Source: Ureibacillus composti
GTDB taxonomy: Bacteria > Bacillota > Bacilli > Bacillales_A > Planococcaceae
Direction: 5' to 3'
Assembly (NCBI GenBank): GCA_030348875.1
Contig: JAUCEP010000002.1
Location: 2,993,001 to 3,057,000, forward strand
Length of the DNA stretch: 64,000 nt
The translations under genes were made by a program, and so were the position numbers. Below are positions 27,656-36,815 of this stretch, in pieces; within the stretch, counting starts at the first letter, position 1, and every line of letters begins with the position of its first letter. Below the pieces are notes generated by a model. It saw only the letters and a list, made by a program, of their open reading frames with translations. It was not told the DNA's origin and did not search any database.

Positions 27656-27898
27656 ATGGCACGTATGCTAGCGTTTATCGTTCTGCTCATTCCGGCAATT
27701 ATGGCGGGTGCAGGAATTAAATTTATGAGAGATACTCTATTTGATAAATTAATTTCACCGTTTCCTTGGTTATGGCTCCAATTTGTTATAGGAGTAATCT
27801 TTTTTATTGTTGGATTAAGCTTTTTTGCAGGATTCTTATTGCATAGAGATCGAAAAAATGGACGAGTTGCTTCGAAATATCAAAAGCCACAAAAATGA
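27656..27898 (+). CDS. yqzF: DUF2627 membrane protein, YqzF-like
   Basis: 80 aa with two transmembrane helices (about residues 4-24 and 38-62) and a basic C-terminus (HRDRKNGRVASKYQKPQK). This is the DUF2627 family, represented in B. subtilis by YqzF next to the bkd genes. A strong AAGGAGG precedes the ATG. It is divergent from bcd. Function unknown. Confidence 0.85.
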   Translation: MARMLAFIVLLIPAIMAGAGIKFMRDTLFDKLISPFPWLWLQFVIGVIFFIVGLSFFAGFLLHRDRKNGRVASKYQKPQK

Positions 27899-28178
27899 AT
27901 TTATCGAAGTTAAAATTCTACTACACTTATTGAAAAAGAAGTCTAGACACTTCACTTTCGTAAAATACATGATTTCGTTTTTACATAACTTTTATTCCAA
28001 GACCTATTTTGTTTACTTGAGTTTTAATCGAATCTGGGGAGAAAATATAGTGATACTTTTACGATGCACTTGATTGAATTTTGACTTAATGAAGATTTCC
28101 AACAACTTTACCTCGAATTATCGCAGAAAGCAAAAAATTGTGAATTTAATGAGTTACCGTTTCTTTATGGTATATAAA
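27899..28178. other. Intergenic region without a recognisable gene
   Basis: About 280 bp of AT-rich sequence after yqzF. A plus-strand open frame here overlaps yqzF out of frame and shows no family resemblance or ribosome site, so it was not called. No regulatory motif recognised. Confidence 0.5.
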
Positions 28179-28228
28179 TAGACGTTCAATCTCAGGGACG
28201 AGTTTTCCTGTAGTTGAACGTCTTATTT
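28178..28228. terminator. Terminator hairpin between yqzF and yqiK
   Basis: AGACGTTCAA / TTGAACGTCT is a perfect 10-bp outer stem (28180-28223) enclosing a smaller CAGG/CCTG stem. It is followed by TTATTTTTG on the plus strand and serves the convergent genes. Confidence 0.65.
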
Positions 28229-28951
28229 TTGTAGTTTTTTCTGTATTTTTACTAGGCGATCTGGATAATCCGTAATCCAACCAATGACAGATGAATGTGG
28301 ATCGAATAAAAAGGGTTCCATTCCATCTATTGAATAAAAACGGATACCTTTTTTTGCATCTTCACATTGCTGTAAATATTCCTCTTTGTAATACCTTTTA
28401 TGTGCGTGAATTGAGTCTATATGTGAATAAGTTGATAAATTGTTCCAATCAAATTTTTTTGTTACTAAAATCGCCGTTTCAAAATCCGGTCGTTGCATTT
28501 TAACCTCTTTTAGTAATTCTTCATGAAACGAAGAAAAATGACTTCCCTTAGGTAATGTCAATTTATATAATAAATCTTTTAAAAGTGCTCTATTTGTTTC
28601 TAAAGATTCTTTCAGTTCAATATTGAGTGGAAATTGATTTGTATTTGCCCATTCAATTACTTCTAACAATTTCGGAATTCTCTGAGATGAAAAATGCCTT
28701 AAAATTGGCTTACCTATTGGATAATTTTTTAATTCCTCTTCCGTACAATCTGTTATTAATTTACTTACTCCTGTAAGACGAAACAAATTTAAATCATGAA
28801 ATACAACTAAAACTTCATCTTCCGTACATTGTACATCGAGCTCAATTCCATTAGCACCGAGCTGTTTTGCTTTTAAAAATGCTTTAAATGAGTTCTCCAC
28901 TGCATAGGCAGATGCACCACGGTGTGCAAAAATAGGAATATTTTGATTCAT
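28223..28951 (-). CDS. yqiK: Glycerophosphodiester phosphodiesterase (YqiK-like)
   Basis: 242 aa TIM-barrel GDPD. It begins with FAHRGASAYAVENS (catalytic His-Arg) and GIELDVQCTEDEVLVVFHD (metal-binding Glu/Asp and the second His); LNIELKE and GWITDYPDR are the later barrel motifs. It splits glycerophosphodiesters to glycerol-3-phosphate. No signal peptide, so cytosolic. The ATG overlaps the stop of the upstream FapA gene (TTTAATG), so the two are coupled. Confidence 0.9.
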   Translation of the reverse strand: MNQNIPIFAHRGASAYAVENSFKAFLKAKQLGANGIELDVQCTEDEVLVVFHDLNLFRLTGVSKLITDCTEEELKNYPIGKPILRHFSSQRIPKLLEVIEWANTNQFPLNIELKESLETNRALLKDLLYKLTLPKGSHFSSFHEELLKEVKMQRPDFETAILVTKKFDWNNLSTYSHIDSIHAHKRYYKEEYLQQCEDAKKGIRFYSIDGMEPFLFDPHSSVIGWITDYPDRLVKIQKKLQK

Positions 28952-30519
28952 TAAACATTCAACTCTCCAAATTCTATAAGGAATGTACCTTTCTGCTTTT
29001 TAGTTAAATGAGAAGATTTCCCCCCAATGTCAATAAAAGTACCGGGGAAAGCTTCCTTCTTAACAACTATTTTCTCTTTCCCAACCTGTTGATAGTCCTT
29101 CATTAAATCCTTAATTTCTAGATCTAATTTTTCGGAACTATTCTTCAAATTGTTTAAGTATTGTATTTTTTCATCAACTACAGCAAGTTGTTGCCCTGTA
29201 AGCTGTTCTTTATATTGTATTAATGGATTGAGATGAGTTGACAATTGAATGATTTCTTCATGAATAATTTTTAAGTTTGCTGCTTTTTCTTGAATAACTT
29301 CAAGTGCTTTTTTCTTATTTGAATTATTAATAATTAATTCTGTTCTTCGCTCTAAATGATTGCCTGCAATTGCTGTGACAATTGTATTTAACGCAACAGC
29401 TTTTCCACCAATGATTTTTCCTTTCCGTTCATCAACTAGAATTTTTGAGGCCTCAAGATTTGAACCTAAAGAGTAGGAACCTATAATTATTTCATTTCCT
29501 GCTGATAATTTAGCATCATTTACATGTTTCACAAATATATTTCCACCCGCAATTACTTTCGTTTCATTATTTCCGAAAATCCCCCCACGAATATAAATAT
29601 CTCCTTCTATAGAGTGAATTAATTTAGCTCCTGTTACCCCCTCTATTCCTTCAATTGAAATATCGCCATTTGCTGTCACTGAGTAACCATTTTGCACCGT
29701 TCCATGGATAGAAATAGAACCGTCAAATTGAATATTTCCGGTTTCAATTCCAACATCACCTACTATTGGTAAATGCCTGTTTACTGAAATAAACCCTTGG
29801 CGATGCTCAACGACACCAGTTGTTTTTGCACGAATTACTATTTTTCCATCTTCTTCAACTTCGTAAGCAGAGTGCGGATCAAATTTAATTGGTACATCTT
29901 TACCCGGAGGAGCAGTTACTGGATTTCCAAATATATCAATTCCTTCTATCCCTTCACTGGCTGGTGTTTTTTCGCCTAACCAAGCACCTTCCTTTATTTC
30001 AAAAATAAAATTCATATCAAAAAAGTCTGCTCGTCCATCATCCCTAATAACTGGTTTACGTTCTGGAATTTCTAAATACTCTACTTTTGCGTCATTACCT
30101 TTTACAGGTTGTGTGCCAACAGCTATTTCGTATGGTTTACCTGTTATTAAGCTGCCTACATCGAGTTCTTTAATTCCATGTATTATATGATTTTCCTTAA
30201 GGACATCCTTAATTTGTTGCTTTATATTTACTATATTATTTTGGATTGTATTAATTGTATCATGAACAATGATAGAGGCTGTCATTCCATCTTTTGAAAT
30301 ATCGATTTCACAAACAGGTAACCATTCACCAATTTGTGCGGGTTGATCCATTTCCTTTAATAGTGAATTTTTTAGTAATAAAAAATGAGTTAGTTTTATT
30401 CTTGGGTATTGTCTTAAAATAAACTCAAACTCTTTTAATGATAGTCCTGTCTTCAAGGTTTGTATGTATACTTTCTCATCACTTTCTGTTAACTTTACAA
30501 ACTGATTAATAAAAATCAT
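28951..30519 (-). CDS. FapA family protein (DUF342)
   Basis: 522 aa from the ATG at 30519 (a GTG one codon earlier is possible). The centre has repeated short beta-helix strands (GDVGIETGNIQFDGSISIHG, NGDISIEG, GDIYIRGGIFG, AGGNIFVKHV), the FapA/DUF342 fold. A C-terminal coiled coil follows (about residues 395-475). Members in Vibrio are polymer-binding regulators of flagellar and membrane-linked proteins; in Bacillales the role is unclear. Preceded by an unusual structured intergenic element. Confidence 0.8.
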   Translation of the reverse strand: MIFINQFVKLTESDEKVYIQTLKTGLSLKEFEFILRQYPRIKLTHFLLLKNSLLKEMDQPAQIGEWLPVCEIDISKDGMTASIIVHDTINTIQNNIVNIKQQIKDVLKENHIIHGIKELDVGSLITGKPYEIAVGTQPVKGNDAKVEYLEIPERKPVIRDDGRADFFDMNFIFEIKEGAWLGEKTPASEGIEGIDIFGNPVTAPPGKDVPIKFDPHSAYEVEEDGKIVIRAKTTGVVEHRQGFISVNRHLPIVGDVGIETGNIQFDGSISIHGTVQNGYSVTANGDISIEGIEGVTGAKLIHSIEGDIYIRGGIFGNNETKVIAGGNIFVKHVNDAKLSAGNEIIIGSYSLGSNLEASKILVDERKGKIIGGKAVALNTIVTAIAGNHLERRTELIINNSNKKKALEVIQEKAANLKIIHEEIIQLSTHLNPLIQYKEQLTGQQLAVVDEKIQYLNNLKNSSEKLDLEIKDLMKDYQQVGKEKIVVKKEAFPGTFIDIGGKSSHLTKKQKGTFLIEFGELNV

Positions 30520-30642
30520 CACCTAGAAACACCCCCTACATTAATTTAGTATACCAAATGGTTAATGATTGATTAGTATTATTTGTTGCATAGTCATTAT
30601 AAGTATTTTACTTATGCTATATGAAGTTCTTTAAAAAAAGGA

Positions 30643-30750
30643 AAGAATTCGCTAGTCCATAGATAAAGTCTCAGCCCCAGTTTTCGTTTCACCTCAAAAC
30701 GAGCTGTGAGGTTTGGCTAGTTCTATATTTACAGATTTACACGAATTCTT
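30643..30750. other. Structured intergenic element bounded by inverted repeats
   Basis: Perfect 9-bp ends AAGAATTCG / CGAATTCTT enclose a second CTAG-bounded layer and, on the minus strand, two mutually exclusive stems: ACCTCA pairs with TGAGGT, or TCGTTT pairs with AAACGA. The element lies between the holin stop and the fapA start. It could be an mRNA leader, a small RNA or a miniature repeat. No known riboswitch class recognised. Confidence 0.4.
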
Positions 30751-30793
30751 CTTAAAGAGGTATTTTTATAAATTGTAATTTATATTTATTTTT

Positions 30794-31051
30794 TTATTTT
30801 TTCGATTTTGGTTTCTTATAGGTCAAGGCCTGCTTACTATCAGACATCCCCTCAGTTGTAGGGTCAACAACAATCCCTGCCATTACAAAAATCATTAATA
30901 CTGTTCCTAAAATTTCTTCAACCTGTTCACTAATAAAGGTAATGTCATACCCCAATAGTGCTCCAACTTGATTTGCCAAAATTATTAGCAAAGAAATGAT
31001 AGAAAGCCAAAATTGACGGTGTTGTAATCGAACTTTCCAGTTAATATTCAA
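30794..31051 (-). CDS. Phage-type holin (phi LC3 / XhlB-like), isolated
   Basis: 85 aa. It starts MNINWKVRLQHRQFWLSI, the signature of the phi LC3 family of phage holins, then has two hydrophobic helices (about 13-34 and 45-62) and a basic tail (TYKKPKSKK). The TTG start has a perfect GGAGGTG site. Holins form membrane holes that release an endolysin, but no endolysin, tail or integrase gene is nearby, so it is a relic or a domesticated holin. Confidence 0.82.
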   Translation of the reverse strand: MNINWKVRLQHRQFWLSIISLLIILANQVGALLGYDITFISEQVEEILGTVLMIFVMAGIVVDPTTEGMSDSKQALTYKKPKSKK

Positions 31052-31196
31052 ATAAATTCACCTCCACCATTATTAGTAAAATGCTTAAAAATTAGCATTT
31101 GACTTATTCTATTCGTAACAAACAATAGATATTTAGAAAGAAAGCCTATTACTTTAGGAATATAGTTTAATAATTTTTAATTATTATTTTTCAACA

Positions 31197-31242
31197 AAAA
31201 AAGTGTACTTAATCTTTGTATTCAAAGATTAAGTACACTTTC
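31197..31242 (-). terminator. Terminator after spo0A
   Basis: A 19-bp near-perfect stem (AAGTGTACTTAATCTTTG and its complement) with loop TATT, followed by seven T on the minus strand, about 110 bp beyond the spo0A stop. Confidence 0.88.
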
Positions 31243-31349
31243 ATTTAAAAAATATGGCCTTTTTTAAATAATATTGCTGAAAGGTTCATACAAAACAGCT
31301 GTCTTTATTAATCCAAAACAAAAGTGATTCAGATTAGTGATACTAACGT

Positions 31350-32141
31350 TTAAGAAGCAACAAGTTCAATACGAATTTTGTCTGCGATCATCGCGATGAA
31401 CTCAGAGTTTGTTGGTTTTGATTTTAAATGGTGGACTGTGTAACCAAACATTTGTGAAATAGATTCATAGTTTCCACGATTCCAAGCAACTTCTATTGCG
31501 TGTCGAATTGCACGTTCCACACGGGAAGGCGTTGTCCCAAATTTTTTAGCGATTTCTGGGTACAGAATTTTCGTTACCGAACCCAATAATTCGATATCAT
31601 AGTAAACCATTTGAATGGCTTCTCTTAAATAAGAATATCCCTTAATATGTGCAGGTACACCAATTTCTTTTATTATTGCAGTAATTGTCGTGTCTAGCTG
31701 ACGTTGATTAACTTTTGCTGAAACTTCAGGTTGTAATATACTTTGACGTTTTGGAGCTTCTGTTTTATGTCCAGCACAATGTAATATTTTTTGCACTAAT
31801 TGATCGAATTCAAAAGGCTTTAGCATAAAATATGATGCACCATATGTTACAGCCTGTTTCATGACATCTTCTTGTCCAAATGCAGTTAACATGATGACTT
31901 GAGTATTTGAGAACTGACCATCTCTATACATTGCCTCTAAAACACCTAAGCCATCTAAATGTGGCATGATAATATCCAAAAGTAAAACATCTGGGTGATG
32001 TTCTTCTAGCATTTTAAGACACAATTTACCATTTGGAGCTGTACTTACTACTTCAATTTCAGAATGACCTTCAAAATATTCCTCCATTGTTCTCACTAAA
32101 TCTCTGTTATCATCGGCAATTGCCACTTTTACTTTCGCCAA
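31350..32141 (-). CDS. spo0A: Sporulation master regulator Spo0A
   Basis: 263 aa. The receiver domain has the acidic pocket at Asp10-Asp11 and the phospho-acceptor Asp56 in [14 protein letters not shown]. The C-terminal DNA-binding domain contains [21 protein letters not shown], almost invariant in Spo0A. Starts at TTG with AAAAGGGGG before it. It controls entry into sporulation. 0A-box-like sites lie 80-175 bp upstream, consistent with autoregulation. The order recN-spoIVB-spo0A is conserved. Confidence 0.97.
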   Translation of the reverse strand: MAKVKVAIADDNRDLVRTMEEYFEGHSEIEVVSTAPNGKLCLKMLEEHHPDVLLLDIIMPHLDGLGVLEAMYRDGQFSNTQVIMLTAFGQEDVMKQAVTYGASYFMLKPFEFDQLVQKILHCAGHKTEAPKRQSILQPEVSAKVNQRQLDTTITAIIKEIGVPAHIKGYSYLREAIQMVYYDIELLGSVTKILYPEIAKKFGTTPSRVERAIRHAIEVAWNRGNYESISQMFGYTVHHLKSKPTNSEFIAMIADKIRIELVAS

Positions 32142-32222
32142 AAAAATTCCCCCTTTTATTTTATAATCTAGAATTCTACTTATTTGTATGTGTTAACCAT
32201 AATTGCCACAGTTTTTTTACAC

Positions 32223-32314
32223 CTCGACAAAGATATTTTCGACATATCAATTGAAAAACCTTTCTAAATATTAAAAATAATTCAGTAGTAACACAAATAA
32301 CTTCTTTATCGACA
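32223..32314. promoter_or_regulatory. Cluster of 0A-box-like sites upstream of spo0A
   Basis: On the minus strand TGTCGAA (32238-32244, exact 0A box), TGTCGAG (32223-32229) and TGTCGAT (32308-32314). The first two start 15 bp apart. Spo0A controls its own gene in B. subtilis through such boxes. Confidence 0.6.
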
Positions 32315-32374
32315 AAATTAGCTATAGTCTTATTAAGACTTTATTACGATAATCTTATTTTAATAAAAAAATGA

Positions 32375-32412
32375 ATAAAAGACTACACCCTTTGTTCAGT
32401 GTAGTCTTTTAT
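32375..32412. terminator. Terminator after spoIVB
   Basis: Perfect 12-bp stem AAAAGACTACAC / GTGTAGTCTTTT with a 10-nt loop, a few bases beyond the spoIVB stop. Confidence 0.88.
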
Positions 32413-32415
32413 TCC

Positions 32416-33363
32416 TTAATTAGGTGATTTTTTTAACATTTCGGTTACGGAAATTGCTGCACCTTTAGATGGTTGTTCAACAAACATATGCGTGACAGCA
32501 CCAACAAATTTCCCATTCTGAATAATTGGACTACCGCTCATCCCTTGTAAAATGCCGCCCGTTTTTTCTAATAGTTCTTTATCCGTTACAACAAATTGCA
32601 GAAAATTCTCTTCTATTTTAGTGAGTTCTATTTCAAACGCTTCGACTTCAGAGCCTTCAATTGCAGTAAAGAGTTCTGCTTTACCTAATTTCATTTCATC
32701 TTCCTGCATAATTTCAATGGGTTCACGTAATCTTTCACTTATATTGGTTTCCCAATTCCCAAAAATACCGTACAACTCATTTGATTTGACATTACCTAGT
32801 CGAATGTTATCTTTATCAATTACTGAGATTTTATAACCTGGTTGGCCTGGTGTACTTTTTTTGATTTGTTCAATAGAGGCTAAAAAAATAGAACCAGTAG
32901 TAAATTCTGGTGGTTCGTTCAAAACACCATCTATTATTTGATGGCCAAGTGCACCATATTGGTTTGACTCCGGATCGATAAATGTTAACGTTCCAATGCC
33001 ATCTGTTTCATCCTTTAAAAAAGGGAGGATGTTATTTGCTTGTTCATTCGTAAGTTTAATTTCACGAGGTTGAGATTTCTGCTCAATTGTAAAAGTCAAT
33101 TGATTTCCAGATAAATTTTGTTCGACTTTTTCTACTGAATTAATTGGTTCACTGTTTACTTCAGTAATAATATCCCCTTTTTTGAGCCATTGTCCATTTG
33201 GGAGTAATACATCATGTGCCACGTAAACAAATGGTAATTCTAACTGTATTCCGATTGATTCACCCATTGGTATTAATTTTTTAGCGGCAGCAAATGTAGT
33301 TGGGGTTAAAAGAAAAACAGTTAGCAACAACAACGTCAACAAATTACGCGAATGGCATTTCAT
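32416..33363 (-). CDS. spoIVB: SpoIVB serine peptidase
   Basis: 315 aa, about 110 shorter than B. subtilis SpoIVB (about 426). An N-terminal membrane anchor (about 8-27) is followed by a PDZ domain (about 45-105, LPNGQWLKKGDIITEVN) and an S55 peptidase domain with YGALGHQI (catalytic His141) and GMSGSP (274-279, catalytic serine). It is secreted by the forespore and triggers cleavage of SpoIVFA, starting sigma-K activation. The core is complete; shortening is between domains. GGAGGTGG precedes the ATG. Upstream CATAGTA resembles a forespore sigma -10. Confidence 0.92.
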   Translation of the reverse strand: MKCHSRNLLTLLLLTVFLLTPTTFAAAKKLIPMGESIGIQLELPFVYVAHDVLLPNGQWLKKGDIITEVNSEPINSVEKVEQNLSGNQLTFTIEQKSQPREIKLTNEQANNILPFLKDETDGIGTLTFIDPESNQYGALGHQIIDGVLNEPPEFTTGSIFLASIEQIKKSTPGQPGYKISVIDKDNIRLGNVKSNELYGIFGNWETNISERLREPIEIMQEDEMKLGKAELFTAIEGSEVEAFEIELTKIEENFLQFVVTDKELLEKTGGILQGMSGSPIIQNGKFVGAVTHMFVEQPSKGAAISVTEMLKKSPN

Positions 33364-33520
33364 AGTCCACCTCCTTCAGATTTAGTAACATTACTATGTG
33401 TCAATTTCACATCATTAATGAGAGGTAAATATTTGTCGTAATATCAAAAATCAATTCCAAAAAGAGTTCATGTTACTGAGAATACTGAGTTTTTGTACAA
33501 GGTTCTTTTTCAAAAGGAAA

Positions 33521-33565
33521 AAAATTGCCGACAAATCCATATATTTAGTATTTGTCGGCGATTTT
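33521..33565 (-). terminator. Terminator after recN
   Basis: Stem of about 13 bp (ATTGCCGACAAAT / ATTTGTCGGCGAT, one G-U pair) followed by TTTTTTTCC on the minus strand. Confidence 0.85.
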
Positions 33566-33573
33566 CATATTAT

Positions 33574-35277
33574 TTATAAAATTTTAATTTTCATTTCACT
33601 TTTTCGCAAATAAGCTAAATCGATTAATTCCTTAGCATGTTGCAATGTTAAATCTGTAATTTCAGCACCACTCATCATTCTACTTACTTCAACAATTCGT
33701 TCATCCATATCAATGTCTTTAACAGTTGTATATGTACGATTATCTTCCACTTTCTTTTTTATAAAATAGTGCTGGTCTGCCATTGCAGCAACTTGCGGTA
33801 GATGAGAAATACAAAGAACTTGAGATTGAATTGAAATTGCTGCTATTTTTTCTGCAATTGCTTGGGCAACACGTCCACTAACGCCGGTATCAACTTCGTC
33901 AAAAATAATAGAAGTGATTCCAACTGAAGAAGAAAATATTGTTTTTAATCCAAGCATGATTCTTGATAATTCGCCACCAGAAGCTATTTTAGGTAAAGAT
34001 TTTGGAGGCTCACCTACATTAGTTGATATATAAAATGCCACATAGTCCTTTCCATTTACATCAAAAGATTTTAATGGCTCAATATTTACGATGAATTTGG
34101 CTTTTTCCATATGTAAATCACGAAGCTGTGTCATTATGTCTTCACTTAATTTAACTGCACATTGTTTACGTATGATTGTTAACTCATTAGATAACTCTTC
34201 CAGCTTATTTTCTAACTGAATTAATTCTTGTTCATAACGCTGAATTGATTCATCACGATTTAAAAGTTGTTTTAATTCTTCTTGAATCTTCTCATAATAA
34301 GTTAAAATCTCTTCCACAGTAGACCCATATTTACGCTTCATTGTTTGATATAGGGCTAAACGATTTTCAACATCATTTAACCTTTCAGGGTCAAATTCAA
34401 GATCATCTAAAATATTTTTTATAAGATGTGCTGAATCTTGTAATGCATAAAAAGAAGAATTTACTGCTTCTGAAGCATCTTTAAATTGTTCATCGAGTGC
34501 TACGATATCATCTAGTGCACTCATCGCGTCTCCAACCCAATCGAGGCCTTTTAATTCGCCTGAAATGGACTCATATGCAACATTCGCACGTTCAAAAATT
34601 TTATGGAAGTTTAAAAGTCGTTTTCGTTCATCTAGAAGAGCATCTTCTTCTCCAACTTTTAATTTTGCTTCCTCTAGTTCGTTAATTTGGAACTGATATA
34701 AATCAATTCGTTGTGCTGTACGCTGTTCATCGATATTTAATGTTGAAATTTCCTTTTTTAATTCTCTATATAAATCAAAGGTTTGGTTGTAAGCATCTTT
34801 AACTGGTGCTAGTTGATTTGCTGCAAAGTAATCAAGCATATTGATATGTCTTTTTTCATCCATCAATTCTTGATTTTCATGCTGTCCATGTATATCGATT
34901 AAAGTTGAACCAATTTCTCTTAATATAGATAGTGGGACAAGCTTACCATTTACACGACATACACTTTTTCCTTTTTCATTGATGTCACGACGTAGTATAA
35001 CCGTATCTTCCTCGATTTCAATCCCTGTGTCCAAAAGTTTTTCGTGTATAGGATGGTGTTCATTATTAATTTGAAACAGTCCCGTCAATTCTGCCCTTTT
35101 TGCTCCATGCCGAATAAATTCTTGCGAAGCACGTCCTCCTGCCAACAGATGAACTGCATCGATAATTATAGATTTTCCAGCACCCGTTTCACCTGTCAGA
35201 ACAGTTAAACCCTCAGAAAAATTTACCGTCAAGTCATCAATTATTGCAAAGTTACGTATACTAATCTCTTTTAACAA
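33574..35277 (-). CDS. recN: DNA repair ATPase RecN
   Basis: 567 aa SMC-like protein. Walker A GETGAGKS at about residues 29-36, a long central coiled coil (about 150-360), then the ABC signature (ASGGELSRIMLGLK) and Walker B (IIFDEVDTGVSGR). RecN gathers broken DNA ends for recombination. The TTG at 35277 was preferred because AGAGGTG lies 9 nt before it and homologues begin MLKEISIRNFAI; three extra codons from a GTG are possible. Confidence 0.94.
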   Translation of the reverse strand: MLKEISIRNFAIIDDLTVNFSEGLTVLTGETGAGKSIIIDAVHLLAGGRASQEFIRHGAKRAELTGLFQINNEHHPIHEKLLDTGIEIEEDTVILRRDINEKGKSVCRVNGKLVPLSILREIGSTLIDIHGQHENQELMDEKRHINMLDYFAANQLAPVKDAYNQTFDLYRELKKEISTLNIDEQRTAQRIDLYQFQINELEEAKLKVGEEDALLDERKRLLNFHKIFERANVAYESISGELKGLDWVGDAMSALDDIVALDEQFKDASEAVNSSFYALQDSAHLIKNILDDLEFDPERLNDVENRLALYQTMKRKYGSTVEEILTYYEKIQEELKQLLNRDESIQRYEQELIQLENKLEELSNELTIIRKQCAVKLSEDIMTQLRDLHMEKAKFIVNIEPLKSFDVNGKDYVAFYISTNVGEPPKSLPKIASGGELSRIMLGLKTIFSSSVGITSIIFDEVDTGVSGRVAQAIAEKIAAISIQSQVLCISHLPQVAAMADQHYFIKKKVEDNRTYTTVKDIDMDERIVEVSRMMSGAEITDLTLQHAKELIDLAYLRKSEMKIKIL

Positions 35278-35335
35278 ACAACACACCTCTTAATCATTGT
35301 CATCTATCCAAAATTTCGGTAGATTTTCAACCATT

Positions 35336-35785
35336 TTATAGTAAATCTAAAATTCGTTCTTTTACGATTTCACGATCTTCTTCACGACGACAAATAATTA
35401 ATATCGTGTCGTCACCAGAAAGTGTCCCTAATATTTCTTTCCATTCTAAATGGTCTAATAAAACAGCAATCGCATTCCCATTACCTGGTAATGATTTTAA
35501 CATTAAAAAGTGAGCAACACCGTCAATACTTACAAAAGCATCAGATAAAGATCTTTGTAATTTCTGTAAAGGATTGAAGCGCTGATCCGCAGGTAAACTG
35601 TATTTATAGCGTCCATCTGGTAACGGAACTTTTACTAAGTGTAATTCTTTTATGTCTCTTGATACAGTTGCTTGAGTTACATTGTATCCCGCATCCTTTA
35701 AGCGTTCTACTAGCTCATCTTGTGTTTCAATTTCATTATTTGTGATCAATTCACGAATTCTCATATGGCGTTGCCCTTTTGTCAT
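35336..35785 (-). CDS. argR: Arginine repressor ArgR/AhrC
   Basis: 149 aa, exactly the size of B. subtilis AhrC. The N-terminal winged helix ([40 protein letters not shown]) and the C-terminal hexamer/arginine-binding domain ([23 protein letters not shown]) are complete. It represses arginine synthesis and activates its breakdown. Start at 35785 with AGAGGTG; the frame opens 3 codons earlier at a GTG inside that site. Confidence 0.95.
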   Translation of the reverse strand: MTKGQRHMRIRELITNNEIETQDELVERLKDAGYNVTQATVSRDIKELHLVKVPLPDGRYKYSLPADQRFNPLQKLQRSLSDAFVSIDGVAHFLMLKSLPGNGNAIAVLLDHLEWKEILGTLSGDDTILIICRREEDREIVKERILDLL

Positions 35786-35798
35786 CCCGTTCACCTCT

Positions 35799-35822
35799 TA
35801 TGAATAAATATGTATATTTATA
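35799..35822. promoter_or_regulatory. Possible ARG box before argR
   Basis: TATGAATAAATATGTATATTTATA contains a good left half (TATGAATAAATAT) of the ARG-box palindrome but a weak right half. Position close to the start would allow autoregulation. AT-rich background makes a chance match likely. Confidence 0.25.
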
Positions 35823-35850
35823 CTAACACTTTCATCCTTAAAGCACAAGA

Positions 35851-35889
35851 AAAAGAGGGGGTCTCGAAAGAAGAGACCCCCTCTTTTAG
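35851..35889 (-). terminator. Terminator after tlyA
   Basis: Perfect 13-bp stem AAGAGGGGGTCTC / GAGACCCCCTCTT, followed by TTTTTC on the minus strand; separates dxs-tlyA from argR-recN. Confidence 0.92.
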
Positions 35890-35996
35890 TTAAAAAGGCT
35901 AGATATTTCAATACAATTAAGGCTAGAATTTTTGTTATTTTTCAAAAGTAATTTATTCAAAAGTGAATTTTTAATATTCATTTTTAAACTATTTAA

Positions 35997-36815
35997 TTAT
36001 TTTAAGTCGTTATGAGCTACATCCACAATCTCCCTAAAATTGGAGAATGATTCAATTTGCTCTCCATCTTTTGGGTTACTTAAGTGAAATAGAAACTCTA
36101 TATTTCCTTCGCCACCTGTAATTGGTGAATAAGATGCCGCTTTTACAACAAACCCAACTTCTGTAGCCATTTGCCCTGTTTTTTCTAGAACTTCTAAATG
36201 AACTTTAGGATCTCGAACAATCCCTTTTTTCCCCACTTTTTCTTTACCTGCTTCAAATTGAGGTTTTACTAGTGCAATGACATCTCCCCCGGGTATTAAA
36301 ATCGTTTTTAATACCGGTAAAATTAGTGACAATGATATAAAGGAAACATCTATTGTTGCAAATTCGGGTAAACCCTCAGTAAAATCTTCTGGTTTTGAAT
36401 AACGGAAATTCGTTTTCTCCATTACTGTAACACGGTCGTCTGAGCGAATTTTCCAAGCAAGTTGATTGGAACCTACATCTAATGCATAGCAATGCTTGGC
36501 TCCGTTTTGTAACGCACAGTCGGTAAAACCGCCTGTGGATGAACCGATATCCAACATTAATTTACCCTCGACGGACACATCAAAGACTTCTAATGCCTTT
36601 TCCAGTTTCAACCCACCGCGGGATACATATTTTAATTGATTTCCTTTTACTTGAAGAGGTGCATCGATTGCTATCTTTTCTCCAGCTTTATCGATTCGTG
36701 TTTCATTAGAATAAACAAGTCCTGCCATAATAGATCGTTTGGCCTTCTCTCTTGTCTCACACAAACCTCTCTCAACAAGTAAAATGTCTACACGTTCTTT
36801 TGGTTGTTTAGTCAT
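35997..36815 (-). CDS. tlyA: TlyA family rRNA 2'-O-methyltransferase (YqxC)
   Basis: 272 aa. The N-terminal S4 RNA-binding domain ([23 protein letters not shown]) is followed by an FtsJ-type Rossmann methyltransferase with SAM loop [16 protein letters not shown] and [17 protein letters not shown]. Homologues methylate ribose in 16S/23S rRNA. The start overlaps the dxs stop by 4 nt, so it is co-translated with dxs as in other Bacilli. Confidence 0.92.
   Translation of the reverse strand: MTKQPKERVDILLVERGLCETREKAKRSIMAGLVYSNETRIDKAGEKIAIDAPLQVKGNQLKYVSRGGLKLEKALEVFDVSVEGKLMLDIGSSTGGFTDCALQNGAKHCYALDVGSNQLAWKIRSDDRVTVMEKTNFRYSKPEDFTEGLPEFATIDVSFISLSLILPVLKTILIPGGDVIALVKPQFEAGKEKVGKKGIVRDPKVHLEVLEKTGQMATEVGFVVKAASYSPITGGEGNIEFLFHLSNPKDGEQIESFSNFREIVDVAHNDLK

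Noticed and set aside
27825-28073. 82-codon plus-strand frame overlapping the end of yqzF
   Set aside because: Out of frame with yqzF, no ribosome site, no recognisable domain; likely chance.
30643-31051. Prophage remnant around the holin
   Set aside because: Only the holin is phage-like; no integrase, endolysin, structural gene or att repeats were seen on either side.
35799-35822. Strong claim of an ARG box at argR
   Set aside because: Only one half matches well and the region is extremely AT-rich; kept as a low-confidence feature only.
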